Assembly (NCBI GenBank): GCA_902488455.1
Contig: CABTWG010000036.1
Location: forward strand, 1-12,996
Source of the DNA: an uncultured Peptoniphilus sp.
Lineage (GTDB): Bacteria; Bacillota; Clostridia; Tissierellales; Peptoniphilaceae
DNA: 12,996 nucleotides
Direction of reading: 5' to 3'
Shown one piece after another: positions 1 to 6,719 of this stretch. A program made the translations under genes and the position numbers. The notes below the pieces were generated by a model, which was given only the letters and a program-made list of their open reading frames with translations, did no database searches and was not told where the DNA came from. Positions within the stretch are counted from its first letter, which is position 1; every line of letters starts with the position of its first letter.

Positions 1-76
1 GTAGCGGAAGCAATCTGCTTCCATAAACATCGATACTAAATTTTCTTAATTCAGGCGTTAGCCGTACGACAACCAA
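1..76 (+). repeat. REP-like repeat unit, cut by window edge
   Basis: The unit opens with GTAG, then C, then a perfect 7-bp stem GGAAGCA/TGCTTCC closed by the 3-nt loop ATC (positions 6-22). It continues with an AT-rich spacer holding GATACTAAATT, a GGC-gtta-GCC mini-hairpin near 54-63 and a CGACAACC end. The same layout recurs at 4167, 8432-8801 and 12839. It lies downstream of the wecB terminator, outside any gene. The true left end may lie before base 1. Confidence 0.8.
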
Positions 77-85
77 AACCCAAAA

Positions 86-138
86 ACAAAAAAGAGACTC
101 AAATCTAAACTATTACTAATCTAAATTCAAATCTCTTT
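86..138 (-). terminator. Rho-independent terminator of the sua5-upp-wecA-wecB operon
   Basis: Read on the minus strand, AAAGAGA (138-132) pairs with TCTCTTT (97-91). The stem continues through about 14 further A-U and G-U pairs to a 6-nt loop, giving roughly 21 paired positions. A T-run followed by G comes next (91-87). It starts 36 bases after the wecB stop. The stem is unusually long and rich in wobble pairs, but position and T-tract fit an intrinsic terminator. Confidence 0.75.
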
Positions 139-173
139 ATAAAATATTTTATAAAATTTTCCTAAAAATATTT

Positions 174-1277
174 TTACATATTTTCCACTATTGCATCGAC
201 TATCTTCTTTGCACTTGTTCCATCGCCGTATGGATTTACTGCGTGGGCCATTTCCATATATACTTTTTCGTCTGTAAGAAGACTTTTAACCGTTTCATAG
301 ACTTTTTCATAGGATGTTCCTACGAGTTTCGCTGTTCTTGCTTCTACTCCTTCCATCCTTTCTGTTTCGTCTCTTACTACAACCACTGGTTTTCCTAGGG
401 CTGGGGCTTCTTCTTGCACTCCACCTGAATCTGTTACTACAAACGATACTTTACTCATTAGTTTTGAAAATGGTAGGTATTGTAGTGGTTCGATTAAATG
501 TATTCTTTCATCATCTCCAAAGATTTCCTTTGCGATTTCTCTTACCTTTGGATTTAAATGTACTGGGAAGATCACTTGCGCATCTTCTTTTGAGTCAAGT
601 GCGTCCATAACTGCCTTAAATATATTTCTCATCGGGTCTCCGATATTTTCTCTTCTATGTGAGGTTAGAAGAATCACCGGTCCTTTGTCGAAATCGAAAT
701 TTCGAAGATACTCATCTTCAAATTCATAGTCGCTTCCTACTGCGTATTTTAGTGCGTCTATTACTGTGTTTCCTGTGATATATATATTTTCATCGCTGTA
801 TCCTTCTTTTAATAGGTTCCTGCGATTGGAGTCTGTTGGGCAGAAGTTGAAGTCCGAGATTACTGATACGAGTTTCCTGTTTGCTTCTTCTGGCCAAGGA
901 CTTTGTAGATTAAATGATCTTAGTCCTGCTTCTACATGGCCAACTTTTACGTGTTGGTAAAATGCTGCCAATGCTCCTGAGAATACCGTGGTGGTGTCAC
1001 CTTGGATCAGAAGTAGATCAGGTTTGTAGTCCTTTATGACTTCTTCTAATCCTGTGATGGATCTGGTGGTTATTTCTGTAAGTGTCTGTCCATCTTTAAA
1101 TATATTTAAATCATAGTCTGGAACTATTTTAAATATTTCCAACACTGAGTCGAGCATCTGTCTATGTTGTGCTGTTACACATACTTTGCTGTCTATATTT
1201 CTAGCTTTAAGTTCATGGACTATTGGAGCCATCTTTATGGCTTCTGGTCTAGTTCCAAAAACTACTAATACTTTCAT
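174..1277 (-). CDS. wecB: UDP-N-acetylglucosamine 2-epimerase (non-hydrolysing)
   Basis: This cytosolic enzyme interconverts UDP-GlcNAc and UDP-ManNAc, the ManNAc donor for teichoic-acid linkage units or other surface glycans; in Gram-positives it is also called MnaA. The 367 residues match the usual family length. Visible motifs are the N-terminal FGTRPEAIK (7-15), GDTTTV with Asp95, GHVEAGLRS with Glu116, PEEANR with Glu131, TSHRREN with His207, and the UDP-binding DSGGVQEE (283-290). These include the acidic and histidine residues regarded as catalytic in E. coli WecB. Its ATG overlaps the stop of the upstream wecA-type gene by 4 nt (ATGA), and AGGAGG lies just upstream, so translational coupling is likely. 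It is the last gene before the terminator. Family assignment is firm; the polymer it serves is not shown here. Confidence 0.95.
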   Translation of the reverse strand: MKVLVVFGTRPEAIKMAPIVHELKARNIDSKVCVTAQHRQMLDSVLEIFKIVPDYDLNIFKDGQTLTEITTRSITGLEEVIKDYKPDLLLIQGDTTTVFSGALAAFYQHVKVGHVEAGLRSFNLQSPWPEEANRKLVSVISDFNFCPTDSNRRNLLKEGYSDENIYITGNTVIDALKYAVGSDYEFEDEYLRNFDFDKGPVILLTSHRRENIGDPMRNIFKAVMDALDSKEDAQVIFPVHLNPKVREIAKEIFGDDERIHLIEPLQYLPFSKLMSKVSFVVTDSGGVQEEAPALGKPVVVVRDETERMEGVEARTAKLVGTSYEKVYETVKSLLTDEKVYMEMAHAVNPYGDGTSAKKIVDAIVENM

Positions 1278-2308
1278 TTGTCCTCCTTCTTTACAGTCTT
1301 AAACATTCCGCTAATCCATCCAACTAAGAATATCAGTATGATTATAAGTAGTGAAATTATTATTCCTATAACTGGATCGAAATCTGAAATTACATTTGCA
1401 AGTATTCCAAATATCAGCGAGATTGCATAAAGGATAAGTACGGTCTGTCTCTGTGTAAGTCCTAGAGCCAATAGTCTGTGGTGCAGATGTCCCTTGTCTG
1501 CGTCGAAGATCTTCTTACCAGAGATATATCTTCTAATCATGGCAAAAGCTGTATCAAAGACTGGCACTCCAAGCACCAAGACTGGTACAAAAATCATAAG
1601 TGTAGTTGCATACTTCATCACACCCTGTATCGAAATATATGAGAGCATAAATCCTAAGTATAGCGCGCCTGTATCTCCCATAAATATTTTAGCGGGGTTG
1701 AAATTATATGGCAAAAATCCGAGGCAACTGCCGCCTATAGCCGCTGCGATTATAGCGACTGCCACGTGATTCATCTTAAGAGCAATACACATCAGTGATA
1801 CTGCAGATATAAGTGAAACTCCTGCTGCCAGTCCATCGAGACCATCTATTAGATTAACCGTGTTTGTTATTCCACAGATCCAAAATAGTGTCACTGGGAT
1901 AGAAAGATACTTTAACCACACAACTTCCTTTGTGCTTATTATATTTGTAAAAAATTCAATCTGTGAGCCTGAAAGGGCAATCATAAGTCCTGCAGCCAGT
2001 TGGAAAGCGATCTTTGCCTTTGGACTTATTGAATATTTATCGTCGAGCAGCCCGGAAATCAAAATAATCGTAGAGCCTATGAGAAGGCTTAGGATATTTT
2101 TATTTAAGGGGATAAAGACCAAAATGGCGACCGTTGCTGCAATATATATAGCGATACCACCTGCAATAGGCATAGGACGCTTGTGCATCCTTCTATTGTC
2201 CTTTGGAATATCTAAGAAGCCAAACTTGGGACCTACCTTTATAACAACTGGAGTAAGCGCAAGAGAAATGACAAAAGATATTAAAAAGGGAAGGTAAATA
2301 GACTTCAT
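1274..2308 (-). CDS. wecA: WecA/TagO-type undecaprenyl-phosphate N-acetylglucosamine-1-phosphate transferase
   Basis: This integral membrane enzyme of the MraY/WecA family moves a sugar-1-phosphate, normally GlcNAc-1-P, onto undecaprenyl phosphate to start teichoic acid or surface polysaccharide synthesis. The 344 residues form about ten hydrophobic segments. Signature loops are GLLDDKY (86-92, the metal-binding Asp pair), NxxNxxDGxDG (149-159), FMGDTG (209-214) and HLHHRL (274-279). The HxHH loop points to WecA/TagO rather than MraY. Its ATG follows the upp stop directly (TAG-ATG) with no strong Shine-Dalgarno, so it probably depends on ribosomes finishing upp. The next gene supplies UDP-ManNAc, the following sugar in the TagO/TagA linkage pathway, which supports the assignment. 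The exact sugar substrate is inferred. Confidence 0.92.
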   Translation of the reverse strand: MKSIYLPFLISFVISLALTPVVIKVGPKFGFLDIPKDNRRMHKRPMPIAGGIAIYIAATVAILVFIPLNKNILSLLIGSTIILISGLLDDKYSISPKAKIAFQLAAGLMIALSGSQIEFFTNIISTKEVVWLKYLSIPVTLFWICGITNTVNLIDGLDGLAAGVSLISAVSLMCIALKMNHVAVAIIAAAIGGSCLGFLPYNFNPAKIFMGDTGALYLGFMLSYISIQGVMKYATTLMIFVPVLVLGVPVFDTAFAMIRRYISGKKIFDADKGHLHHRLLALGLTQRQTVLILYAISLIFGILANVISDFDPVIGIIISLLIIILIFLVGWISGMFKTVKKEDK

Positions 2309-2938
2309 CTATTTTGTACCGAAAATCCTGTCACCAGCATCCCCAAGTCCTGGTAAAATATATCCGTGTTCGTTTAGTTTTTCGTCCACAGCAGCAAGGT
2401 ATAGATCTACATCAGGGTGAGCCTTTTGAAAAGCTTCGATACCTTCAGGAGCACCTAAAATGCAGACAGCCTTAATAGAAGTCGCGCCAGTAGCCTTAAG
2501 CTCATTAACTGCTTCGATAAGAGATCCACCAGTTGCAAGCATAGGATCTAGTACGATCATAGTTCTTGATGCCACATCAGAAGGCATCTTATTGTAGTAA
2601 GTAACCGGTTTTAGAGTTTCCGGATCACGGTAAAGACCGATGTAACCAACCCTAGCAACGGGAACAAGAGATAAAAATCCGTCCACCATGCCAACTCCAG
2701 CTCTAAGAATAGGAACGATACCTAGCTTCTTGCCAGAAATTTCCTTGCCAGTAGTCTTCATAAGAGGAGTTTCGATTTCAACGTCTTGAAGCTCAAGATC
2801 TCTAGTGACTTCATAACCCATAAGAGTAGCAACTTCTGTAACGAGACTTCTAAAATCGGAGCTAGAAGTTTCTTTCTTTCTCATAATAGTAAGTTTGTGT
2901 TGAATAAGTGGATGATCAGTAATAATTAATTTTCCCAT
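2309..2938 (-). CDS. upp: Uracil phosphoribosyltransferase
   Basis: This cytosolic pyrimidine-salvage enzyme makes UMP and pyrophosphate from uracil and PRPP. Its 209 residues are the standard length. The PRPP-binding loop is visible as VLDPMLATGGS (129-139), and the uracil-binding C-terminal stretch YILPGLGDAGDR occupies 193-204; the protein ends in FGTK. The start is fixed by GGAGG about 7 nt upstream, located inside the end of the preceding gene, with which it overlaps by 13 nt in another frame. As I recall, Firmicutes often keep sua5/ywlC, upp, tagO and mnaA near each other upstream of the ATP synthase genes. This copy lacks the rpiB and comEB genes often interspersed. Assignment is essentially certain. 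Confidence 0.97.
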   Translation of the reverse strand: MGKLIITDHPLIQHKLTIMRKKETSSSDFRSLVTEVATLMGYEVTRDLELQDVEIETPLMKTTGKEISGKKLGIVPILRAGVGMVDGFLSLVPVARVGYIGLYRDPETLKPVTYYNKMPSDVASRTMIVLDPMLATGGSLIEAVNELKATGATSIKAVCILGAPEGIEAFQKAHPDVDLYLAAVDEKLNEHGYILPGLGDAGDRIFGTK

Positions 2939-3990
2939 TTTTTACCTCCTAAAACTGTAACATTTCCGCTTGAAGCCTTGGTAAGCCTGTTCATAATGCC
3001 AACGCCTAGACCAGACTGTTCAAAACCTTCGCAGAAAATAATATCTACATCATTGTCATCAGCAAGCCTTAAATTGTAGAAAAGATTGTGGGACGCGTCC
3101 AACAGATCCTCCCCGGAACCAAGGCTAAGCTTAAGAACATCATCATCTATCTCTTTAAGGACTCTATCCGTAGCAATAACAGAGATTTTCTTGTCCTTAT
3201 ACTTTTTTATATCATCAATAATCTTATCTCTAACAAGCTCCACATCACCAACATAGGTGTAACACTTACAAGAAGGAGCGTAGTGCCTGTACTTTTGACC
3301 AGGGCTCTTCGGAACGCTTTTGTCATCCTTGTCGATGGTCGTGTTGTCGTAGCAAACATCAGGGATTACTTCCTTTAAATCCTCGTAGGTAATATAACCA
3401 GGACGAAGGATCATCGGAGGACTCACCGTCATGTCCACCACAGTGCTTTCAATGCCGACAAAAGATCTGCTAGAATCCACAATATAGTCCACCCTGCCGT
3501 CTAAATCCTCAATAACATGGGCAGTAGAAGTAGGACTTGGCTTGCCAGAAAGATTGGCAGAAGGAGCAGCAACAGGCACCTTCGCAGCCTTTAAAATAGC
3601 GTGGGCAATCTTATGAGAAGGCATCCTAATCGCAACAGTATTTAGTCCTCCAGTCGCCTTATCAGGCACAATACTCTTTCTATTGAAGATAAGAGTAAGA
3701 GGACCAGGCCAAAACTTGTCCATAAGAAGTTTAGCATCGTTTGGAATATCCTTCACCAAAGAATCTAGCATAGAAAAGTCTGCAATATGAAGGATCAGAG
3801 GATTGTCAGAAGGTCTACCCTTAGCAATATAAATATTTTTAAGAGCCTCCTCGTCGAGACCATTGCCACCAAGACCATAGACGGTTTCAGTAGGAAAGAC
3901 TACGAGTTTTCCATTCCTTAAAGCAGAAGCAACCTCTTCAATTTTTTCAAATTCAAATTCATTATCAATTTTTATAATCTTAGTAATCAT
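2926..3990 (-). CDS. tsaC: L-threonylcarbamoyladenylate synthase, Sua5/YwlC type with C-terminal domain
   Basis: It makes threonylcarbamoyl-AMP from threonine, bicarbonate and ATP, the first step of t6A modification at position 37 of ANN-decoding tRNAs. TsaB, TsaD and TsaE complete the pathway and are not in this window. The YrdC domain spans about residues 14-203, with FPTETVYGL (32-40), KGRPSDNPL (57-65) and PSANLSGKPSP (143-153). The linker SPGQKYRHYAP (229-239), typical of the longer Sua5 form, leads to a C-terminal Sua5 domain reaching 354. The ATG at 3990 has only a weak GGTGAT close by, and the predicted leader is about 14 nt. First gene of the operon, overlapping upp by 13 nt. Function is clear; naming varies (Sua5, YwlC, TsaC). 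Confidence 0.95.
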   Translation of the reverse strand: MITKIIKIDNEFEFEKIEEVASALRNGKLVVFPTETVYGLGGNGLDEEALKNIYIAKGRPSDNPLILHIADFSMLDSLVKDIPNDAKLLMDKFWPGPLTLIFNRKSIVPDKATGGLNTVAIRMPSHKIAHAILKAAKVPVAAPSANLSGKPSPTSTAHVIEDLDGRVDYIVDSSRSFVGIESTVVDMTVSPPMILRPGYITYEDLKEVIPDVCYDNTTIDKDDKSVPKSPGQKYRHYAPSCKCYTYVGDVELVRDKIIDDIKKYKDKKISVIATDRVLKEIDDDVLKLSLGSGEDLLDASHNLFYNLRLADDNDVDIIFCEGFEQSGLGVGIMNRLTKASSGNVTVLGGKKWEN

Positions 3991-4010
3991 ATCATCACCA
4001 TTCTTAAAAA

Positions 4011-4019
4011 ATTATACCA
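4011..4019 (-). promoter_or_regulatory. Extended -10 promoter for the sua5-upp-wecA-wecB operon
   Basis: On the minus strand the bases read TGG-TATAAT, a perfect extended -10 element (TGnTATAAT) 20 nt before the sua5 ATG. No good TTGACA-like -35 sits 16-18 nt upstream, as expected for an extended -10 promoter. Transcription would begin near 4004, leaving a leader of roughly 14 nt. Confidence 0.7.
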
Positions 4020-4125
4020 CAAAATATGGATAAAGTAGATGAACATAAGATTAAAAGGCGAAAATAATTAAGTATTGAAGGAAAATTAAAAAATAAAAGA
4101 ATCGTTTTACAAAAGTCTCCTCACA

Positions 4126-4153
4126 CAGGCGAAGCCTTGAGGCAACATCAATT
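4126..4153 (+). repeat. Tail fragment of a REP-like repeat unit
   Basis: This stretch carries the CAGGC-gaa-GCCTTG mini-hairpin and CAACATCAATTT end that close the longer repeat units at 4167 and 8432-8801. The GTAG hairpin head is missing, so it appears to be a decayed or truncated copy. Confidence 0.55.
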
Positions 4154-4166
4154 TCTATTTACATTT

Positions 4167-4240
4167 GTAGCGGAAGCTACCAGCTTCCATCAATCTTGAC
4201 ACTAAATTATCTCTCCTCAGGCGAAGCCTTGGAACAACCA
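4167..4240 (+). repeat. REP-like repeat unit with altered but still paired stem
   Basis: GTAG at 4167-4170 is followed by C and the stem GGAAGCT/AGCTTCC around the loop ACC (4172-4188). The innermost pair is T-A where other copies have A-T, so both sides of the stem changed together. The GACACTAAATTAT spacer, the GGC-gaa-GCC mini-hairpin and a CAACC end follow in the standard order. Confidence 0.8.
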
Positions 4241-4254
4241 TTCCCACTATGTAA

Positions 4255-4295
4255 CCTTCGTAGCGGAAGCATCTTGCTTCCACAGCCGAAGGCTA
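4255..4295 (+). repeat. Short double-hairpin variant of the REP-like repeat
   Basis: GTAG at 4260 is followed by C and the stem GGAAGCA/TGCTTCC with loop TCT, then by AGCC-gaa-GGCT and CTAC instead of the AT-rich spacer. Outer bases can also pair: GTAGC with GCTAC, or CCTTCG (4255-4260) with CGAAGG (4287-4292). Related short copies lie at 8797-8837 and, inverted, at 8957-8993. Confidence 0.75.
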
Positions 4296-4305
4296 CAATA
4301 ACATC

Positions 4306-4395
4306 CCAACTACAGTCATTCTGAGGAATACCCTGCCAACTACAGTCACTCTGAGCGAAAGAGTCGAAGGCTCTGAAGTCGAACGGGTCTAACCT
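4306..4395. repeat. Short direct repeats of the CTGAG / GTCGAA type
   Basis: CCAACTACAGTCA-TTCTGAG at 4306 recurs at 4336 with a single T-to-C change, exactly 30 bases on. After the second copy come GAGTCGAAGG and GTCGAACGGGTCTAACC; the latter motif recurs on the minus strand near 4565-4585 and in altered form at 12792-12810. No coding potential is supported; a 74-codon reading frame here consists of repeat sequence. Confidence 0.6.
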
Positions 4396-4431
4396 CCGAA
4401 GAACAATCATTCCAAATGAAATCAATAACAA

Positions 4432-4481
4432 TTATCACGCTTTACGTAGAGCATTTAATTTAAATCAATCATTCACACATA
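4432..4481 (+). repeat. About 50-bp direct repeat, copy 1
   Basis: Shares TACGTAGAGCATTTAA and a following AAATC-ATCAT-CACAC pattern with 4761-4810 in the same orientation. The two copies flank a 280-bp block of other palindromes. Each contains a small interrupted palindrome, GCT-n-AGC. Confidence 0.65.
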
Positions 4482-4497
4482 ATTCCACCACGGTAGA

Positions 4498-4545
4498 GAT
4501 CCTTCGACTCCAAAGGCTATCGCCTTTCTCGCTCAGGATGACCAC
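4498..4545. repeat. CCTTCGACTC...CTCAGGATGAC hairpin repeat
   Basis: ATCCT and AGGAT form an outer pair, and AAAGGC/GCCTTT (4512-4517 and 4522-4527) forms a perfect inner stem with a 4-nt loop TATC. The flanking words CCTTCGACTC and CTCAGGATGAC resemble a widespread bacterial intergenic repeat I recall from many genomes. A relative in the opposite orientation lies at 12770-12800. Confidence 0.6.
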
Positions 4546-4579
4546 GTGGAGTTGTAGACCCTACTAGGGTTAGACCCGT

Positions 4580-4677
4580 TCGAAGCCCTAGCCGAAATCT
4601 TTGATTTCGTTGCAGGTCTCGTGCAAAGAGTTCCAAAGAAGACGAGCGTTGCGAAGGATGATTTGTAGAACTCGACT
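4580..4677 (-). repeat. 98-bp dispersed repeat, inverted relative to 12899-12996
   Basis: The reverse complement aligns without gaps to 12899-12996. By hand I count 11 mismatches in 98 positions, and the 40 bases at 4580-4619 are identical. It contains the perfect hairpin CGAAATC-aaa-GATTTCG. An ACCCTA-C-TAGGGT palindrome lies just outside it at 4558-4570. Confidence 0.85.
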
Positions 4678-4760
4678 GCCTCTCAGGGTGACTTCCTTCC
4701 TTTAGATTTCTTAATTCGAACGCTTGTGAGAAGATGCTATCCGGATAGCATCAAAAATAA

Positions 4761-4810
4761 TTTCATGCTATACGTAGAGCATTTAAATTAAATCCATCAT
4801 ACACACCTAA
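4761..4810 (+). repeat. About 50-bp direct repeat, copy 2
   Basis: Second copy of the element at 4432-4481, sharing TACGTAGAGCATTTAA and a matching CACAC-containing end. Here the palindrome is fuller, with ATGCT at 4765 pairing with AGCAT at 4778. A shorter look-alike, AATTTCACGCAGAGC, occurs near 8946-8960. Confidence 0.65.
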
Positions 4811-4926
4811 ACCAACAACCAACAACCAACAACAAACAAAAACCTCCACCTCATCCAACACACAAATAAATTTTCTATCTATTTATATACACCACCAATC
4901 AAACCCAAATATTTTATTAAATTATC
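4780..4926 (+). other. 147-nt G-free tract upstream of the maoC promoter
   Basis: There is no G on the plus strand over 147 consecutive bases, yet I count 43 C. It includes a heptanucleotide microsatellite, ACCAACA three times in tandem (4811-4831), with a degenerate fourth unit. It ends 20 bases before the -35 element of the operon at 5099. No open reading frame or RNA gene is apparent. Confidence 0.85.
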
Positions 4927-4945
4927 GAATTATATAAAAATAGGT

Positions 4946-4974
4946 TTGAAAACGATACAAAAGATTGATATAAT
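4946..4974 (+). promoter_or_regulatory. Sigma-A promoter of the maoC-thlA-crt-hbd operon
   Basis: TTGAAA (4946-4951) and TATAAT (4969-4974) are separated by 17 nt, and TGA directly before TATAAT also makes an extended -10. The expected start near 4981 leaves a leader of about 118 nt before the ATG at 5099. This is the best promoter in the window by consensus. I found no Rex-type TTGTTAA/TTAACAA operator beside it. Confidence 0.8.
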
Positions 4975-4991
4975 ATAAACAAAGACGTGTG

Positions 4992-5083
4992 CTAAAGTAT
5001 TATTGAGAAACAACTTTAGAAACGCTGTGATTATTACATACTAGTTGGGTAAAATATAACTGGTAAACTAAATTTTTTAAGTT
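4992..5083 (+). promoter_or_regulatory. Structured 5' leader of the maoC operon
   Basis: Three potential hairpins follow one another: CTAAAGT/ACTTTAG (4992-5019, 14-nt loop), ACTAGTT/AACTGGT (5040-5064, one G-U pair), and an imperfect palindrome AACTAAATTTTTTAAGTT (5066-5083) just before the GGAGGG ribosome-binding site at 5088. None is followed by a clear T-run, so there is no obvious attenuator, and I do not recognise a known riboswitch. The third element could be a protein operator or could mask the ribosome-binding site. Confidence 0.4.
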
Positions 5084-5098
5084 AATTGGAGGGTATCA

Positions 5099-5515
5099 AT
5101 GAAAGGAAAGACTATAAAAGAATTGCAAATAGGAGATAGCGCTGAATTTACAAAGACTGTAACTGAAGGCGATGTATATCTATATGCAGGAGTAACTGGA
5201 GATTTAAATCCAGCACATATTAATCAAGTAGCTTCAGAAAAAACCATGTTCAAAGGAAGAATTGCACACGGTATGCTTACAGCAGGATTTATTTCAGCGG
5301 TACTTGGCACACAACTTCCTGGACCAGGAACAATATACATGGGTCAAGAACTTAGCTTCTTAAAACCTGTACACTTCGGTGATACAATCACTGCTAAATG
5401 TGAAGTATCAGAAATAATCAAAGACAAAATTGTTAAGCTTAAAACAACTGCTACCAATCAAAATGGTGAATTGGTGCTTGATGGAGTGGCTACAGTTATG
5501 CCACCGAGAGAATAA
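5099..5515 (+). CDS. MaoC-type (R)-specific enoyl-CoA hydratase (PhaJ-like)
   Basis: This is a single-hotdog-fold MaoC protein of 138 residues, the size of PhaJ-type hydratases, which add water to trans-2-enoyl-CoA to give (R)-3-hydroxyacyl-CoA. The hydratase-2 motif is clear: Asp35 and His40 in GDLNPAH match the catalytic Asp/His pair of PhaJ, and AHGMLTAGF follows. It is first in an operon with thiolase, crotonase and 3-hydroxybutyryl-CoA dehydrogenase, so crotonyl-CoA is a likely substrate, giving the stereoisomer opposite to the crotonase product. GGAGGG at 5088 sets the start. Its codons are richer in T-ending forms than those of the following genes. A role on another acyl-CoA, or in fatty acid metabolism, cannot be excluded. 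Confidence 0.85.
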   Translation: MKGKTIKELQIGDSAEFTKTVTEGDVYLYAGVTGDLNPAHINQVASEKTMFKGRIAHGMLTAGFISAVLGTQLPGPGTIYMGQELSFLKPVHFGDTITAKCEVSEIIKDKIVKLKTTATNQNGELVLDGVATVMPPRE

Positions 5516-5539
5516 TTTAGAGGAAAATTAGGAGGTATT

Positions 5540-6715
5540 ATGAGAAAAGTAGTAATAGCAAGTGCTGCGAGAACAGCAGTAGGATCCTTTGGTGGATCAT
5601 TTAAAAACACACCAGCAGTAGAACTAGGAGTTGTAGCTGCAAAAGAAGCACTTAAACGTGCAAATGTTAAACCTGAAATGGTAGACGAAGCATATATCGG
5701 TAACGTTCTTCAAGCAGGTCTTGGACAAAACGTAGCTAGACAAGTTGTTCTAGGAGCAGGCATCCCTTATACAACACCAGCGATGACTATAAACATCGTT
5801 TGTGGATCAGGACTTAGATCAGTATCACTAGCTGCACAAATAATCGGAAGCGGCGACGCTGACATCATCCTAGCAGGTGGTACAGAAAACATGTCAATGG
5901 CACCATACCTACTTCAAAAACATAGATACGGAGCAAGAATGGGCAATGACGTAGCAGTTGACGAAATGATCAAAGACGGACTTTGGGACGCATTCAACGA
6001 CTATCACATGGGTATAACAGCTGAAAACGTAGCAGAAAAATACGGAATCACAAGAGAAATGCAAGACGAAATCGCAGCAGTATCTCAACAAAGAGCTTCA
6101 AAAGCTAGAGCAGAAGGAAGATTCAAAGACGAAATCGTACCAGTTGAAATAGTTTCAAGAAAAGCAACTACAGTAGTAGACACTGACGAATATATAAGAG
6201 ACGGCGTAACAGCAGAATCTATCTCTGGCATGAAACCAGCATTCAAAAAAGACGGAACAGTTACAGCAGCAAACGCTTCAGGTATCAACGACGGAGCAGC
6301 AATGCTTGTAATCATGAGCGAAGAAAAAGCAAAAGAACTAGGAGTAGAACCACTAGCAACTATCGTTTCTTACGCAACAGAAGGTGTAGAACCAGACGTA
6401 ATGGGAACAGGACCTATCCCAGCATCAAGATCAGCACTTAAAAAAGCAGGACTTGAAGTAAAAGATATGGATCTAATCGAAGCTAACGAAGCATTTGCAG
6501 CACAAGCAGGAGCAGTTGCAAAAGAACTTAACTTCGACATGGAAAAAGTAAACGTAAACGGTGGAGCAATAGCAATAGGACACCCAATAGGAGCTTCAGG
6601 AGCTAGAATCCTAACAACACTTCTATACGAAATGAAGAAACGTGATTCTAAATATGGTCTTGCAACTCTATGTATCGGTGGAGGAATGGGAACTGCTCTA
6701 GTAGTAGAAAGATAA
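5540..6715 (+). CDS. thlA: Acetyl-CoA C-acetyltransferase (thiolase)
   Basis: This cytosolic biosynthetic thiolase condenses two acetyl-CoA to acetoacetyl-CoA, the entry to four-carbon fermentation. It has 391 residues, the typical length. The catalytic residues are all present: nucleophile Cys88 in NIVCGSGLRS, His348 in GHPIGASGARI and Cys378 in LCIGGGMGTAL. Other family blocks are GGTENMS and NASGINDGAA. GGAGG 5-10 nt before the ATG marks the start; the gap to maoC is 24 nt and to crt only 4 nt. NNY codons mostly end in C in the middle of the gene, a style shared with clpB and usually seen in strongly expressed genes. The downstream crt and hbd favour a butyrate-pathway role over beta-oxidation. 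Confidence 0.96.
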   Translation: MRKVVIASAARTAVGSFGGSFKNTPAVELGVVAAKEALKRANVKPEMVDEAYIGNVLQAGLGQNVARQVVLGAGIPYTTPAMTINIVCGSGLRSVSLAAQIIGSGDADIILAGGTENMSMAPYLLQKHRYGARMGNDVAVDEMIKDGLWDAFNDYHMGITAENVAEKYGITREMQDEIAAVSQQRASKARAEGRFKDEIVPVEIVSRKATTVVDTDEYIRDGVTAESISGMKPAFKKDGTVTAANASGINDGAAMLVIMSEEKAKELGVEPLATIVSYATEGVEPDVMGTGPIPASRSALKKAGLEVKDMDLIEANEAFAAQAGAVAKELNFDMEKVNVNGGAIAIGHPIGASGARILTTLLYEMKKRDSKYGLATLCIGGGMGTALVVER

Positions 6716-6719
6716 GAAT

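Noticed and set aside
4196..4224. Perfect TTGACA inside a REP-like unit, as a possible promoter
   Set aside because: No -10 lies at 16-18 nt, and the word is part of the repeat spacer, which reads TTGATA, TCGATA or TAGACA in other copies.
4207..4431. 74-codon minus-strand reading frame between sua5 and maoC
   Set aside because: It runs through several repeat copies, has no ribosome-binding site and translates repeat sequence; not a gene.
4820..5098. Rex or FapR operator in the maoC promoter region
   Set aside because: I looked for TTGTTAA/TTAACAA and FapR-like palindromes and found no acceptable match near the promoter.
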